Notes under the pieces: generated by a model
What the model was told of the DNA's origin: nothing
Database searches by the model: none
What the model saw: only the letters and a program-made list of their open reading frames with translations
NCBI GenBank assembly: GCA_026874595.1
Contig: CM049310.1
Location: forward strand, 86,839,056 to 86,903,055
Length of the DNA: 64,000 nt
Direction of reading: 5' to 3'
Origin: Sipunculus nudus
Lineage: Eukaryota > Annelida > Sipuncula > Golfingiida > Sipunculidae
Program-made: the position numbers and the translations under genes
In this document: positions 62,717-64,000 of the stretch, in pieces
Layout: each line of letters opens with the position of its first letter
How positions within the stretch are numbered: position 1 is the stretch's first letter

Positions 62717-62901
62717 ATGCCCATGGTAGCGAGAGCTGATTATAACATAATAATGATGTCACAAAGGGCGATGGCGCGTGACGTCGTATTGACTGACGTC
62801 ATCAACTGGTATCACCTGACCATTGTTTACTATATCGCAGTCATATATGAAATGTGTTGCAATATATATCGGATTATTTGTCCCAAACGAATTATGTGCC
62901 A
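62717..62901 (+). other. Possible first exon or regulatory segment with CRE sites
   Basis: An open frame from ATG 62717 ends at a consensus donor CAG|gtaaga after 62901. It overlaps TGACGTCG (62779) and TGACGTCA (62794). The encoded sequence is unfamiliar, so this may be promoter or chance. 62902-63450 shows nothing else I can name. Confidence 0.2.
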
Positions 62902-63451
62902 GGTAAGACATTATTATTCACTCGGTAGTCGGAGGAATGGCTCCCGTAACCTATAGCCTAGAAACCTTTTATACTGTCTCCTTCGTATAAAAAAAAATAT
63001 CCCGGAAAACATGACGACATGGGTACTGGTAGTATTTACAGACTACACGTGTTCTGTTTGACAGAGCTCTGTAAAATTATGCAAAATTTTGTTTTTGTCA
63101 GATGATTGACGCTTTACAATGTTTAAGGTCACCTGATTGGTTGCTCCTATAGTCCCATGCTATATTTTATTCATTGAATGAATATGCGATTAAAGTCGCA
63201 CAGAGTTCATGGATAGGTCAATTAGTGGGTAGGTTAGTTAGATTGGTGACAGTGCAGGGGGATGGGCCCAGTGATGCTTGTAAGATCGCTGACCCGGTGA
63301 ATTCATTTTGTCAAGTGACTGTGGAAGTAGACTACTAGGTAAGGGGTGAACGAGAGAAGGGTCTGATGGCGCCAGTGCATTTTACCAAATAAAACGCCTC
63401 CATTGATTTTCTGCAATTTAATGGACAGCTCCATCTCATTGCACCATGGAC

Positions 63452-64000
63452 CTTTTAGCTCAGTTCTCTGTAACTAATCTGAGCTAAAGTGATCACTCTT
63501 TGTCCGTCGTCCGTCGGGCAATCAGGGAACAAATCGTAACCGCTGGGCCTTGAATTTTCTCACTAGAAATCAAGGGAGTTACATGAAAAATCTCCTTGGA
63601 AACCTGAAATTAGGTCTCTGTTACTCATATCCTTCGAGCTATGGGGCCCAGAGGTACCCCCCCCCCCAACCCCAGAATAATGAAAAATTTGATACAAAAG
63701 CTCCAGTATCTGAACAACTAATGCATTGATCACCTTGATTATTTTCATGCATATTGATCATGGAGTGCTTCATCAGTTTCTGCAGACTGGTGGCGCCACC
63801 TGTATTTTTTTTCTTCAAATTTTTACGAATTATTTCCTCTGTTTTTGGAACTTTCAAAGAAGCAGTCATCTGTTAGCATGGGTACAAATCGTAGCCGCTG
63901 GGCCTGGAATCTTTTTACTTGACATCAAGGGAGGTCCATGAAAAACCTTCTTTAAAATCTGAAATTAGGTCTCTGTCATCCATATCCTTCGATTTATGGG
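63452..64000 (+). repeat. Interspersed repeat A1-like, left end, runs off the window
   Basis: Starts TTTTAGCTCAGTTCTCTGTA then ACTAATCTGAGCTAAAG and CTTTGTCCGTCGTCCGTCGG. The interior (GAAATTAGGTCTCTGT, twice; GATCATGGAGTG) is the reverse of 3142-4709. Confidence 0.75.

Overview
The window looks like animal nuclear DNA, most likely from a mollusc and probably a bivalve. It is AT-rich, has short GT-AG exons scattered over kilobases, and contains only two clear protein-coding genes in a sea of interspersed repeats. The mollusc assignment is inference. It rests mainly on a repeat whose ends carry TGCCCCCGCC / GGCGGGGGCA around a core of ~180 bp tandem repeats, which resembles the 'pearl'/Helentron-type elements described from bivalves, and on the DED-caspase type.

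Gene 1 (positions 1-8312, minus strand) is the 5' six-and-a-bit exons of a caspase-8-type initiator caspase. It has one death effector domain (DED), a Ser/Thr/Pro-rich linker, and a caspase p20 domain with the catalytic His and Cys. The first residues of the p10 subunit reach the left edge, so the last part of the gene lies outside the window. All seven exon junctions agree in phase.

Gene 2 (34079-42325, plus strand) is a complete nine-exon gene for translation initiation factor eIF3 subunit G, predicted at 298 residues, with a zinc knuckle, a C-terminal RRM and a polyadenylation signal at 42421.

A weaker third candidate is a small membrane protein in three exons (27996-28579, minus strand), supported only by open frame, phase-compatible splice sites and a hydrophobic segment.

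The rest is mobile or repetitive DNA. 9.5-11.3 kb: a 29-bp minisatellite array. 17.1, 22.4, 6.1, 39.6 and 43.0-45.4 kb: pogo/Tigger-like TA-flanked elements, the last with a transposase N-terminal remnant and a nested pearl-like insertion. 28.66-28.93 kb: an inverted-repeat MITE. 29.7-31.6 kb: a broken LINE on the minus strand. 34.2-35.8 kb: a large inverted repeat and a direct-repeat cassette with a tRNA-like core, both inside eIF3G intron 1. 49.5-52.6 and 60.7-62.1 kb: two copies of a long interspersed repeat. 58.1-60.7 kb: a degenerate Gypsy-type LTR retrotransposon cut off in the reverse transcriptase by one of those repeats. 62.4 kb: a near-perfect long hairpin.

The two real genes are unrelated in function (apoptotic or innate immune signalling, and translation initiation) and nothing suggests they work together. 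No rRNA, true tRNA, CRISPR or prokaryotic signals were seen. All homology calls come from reading motifs by eye; no database search was run.
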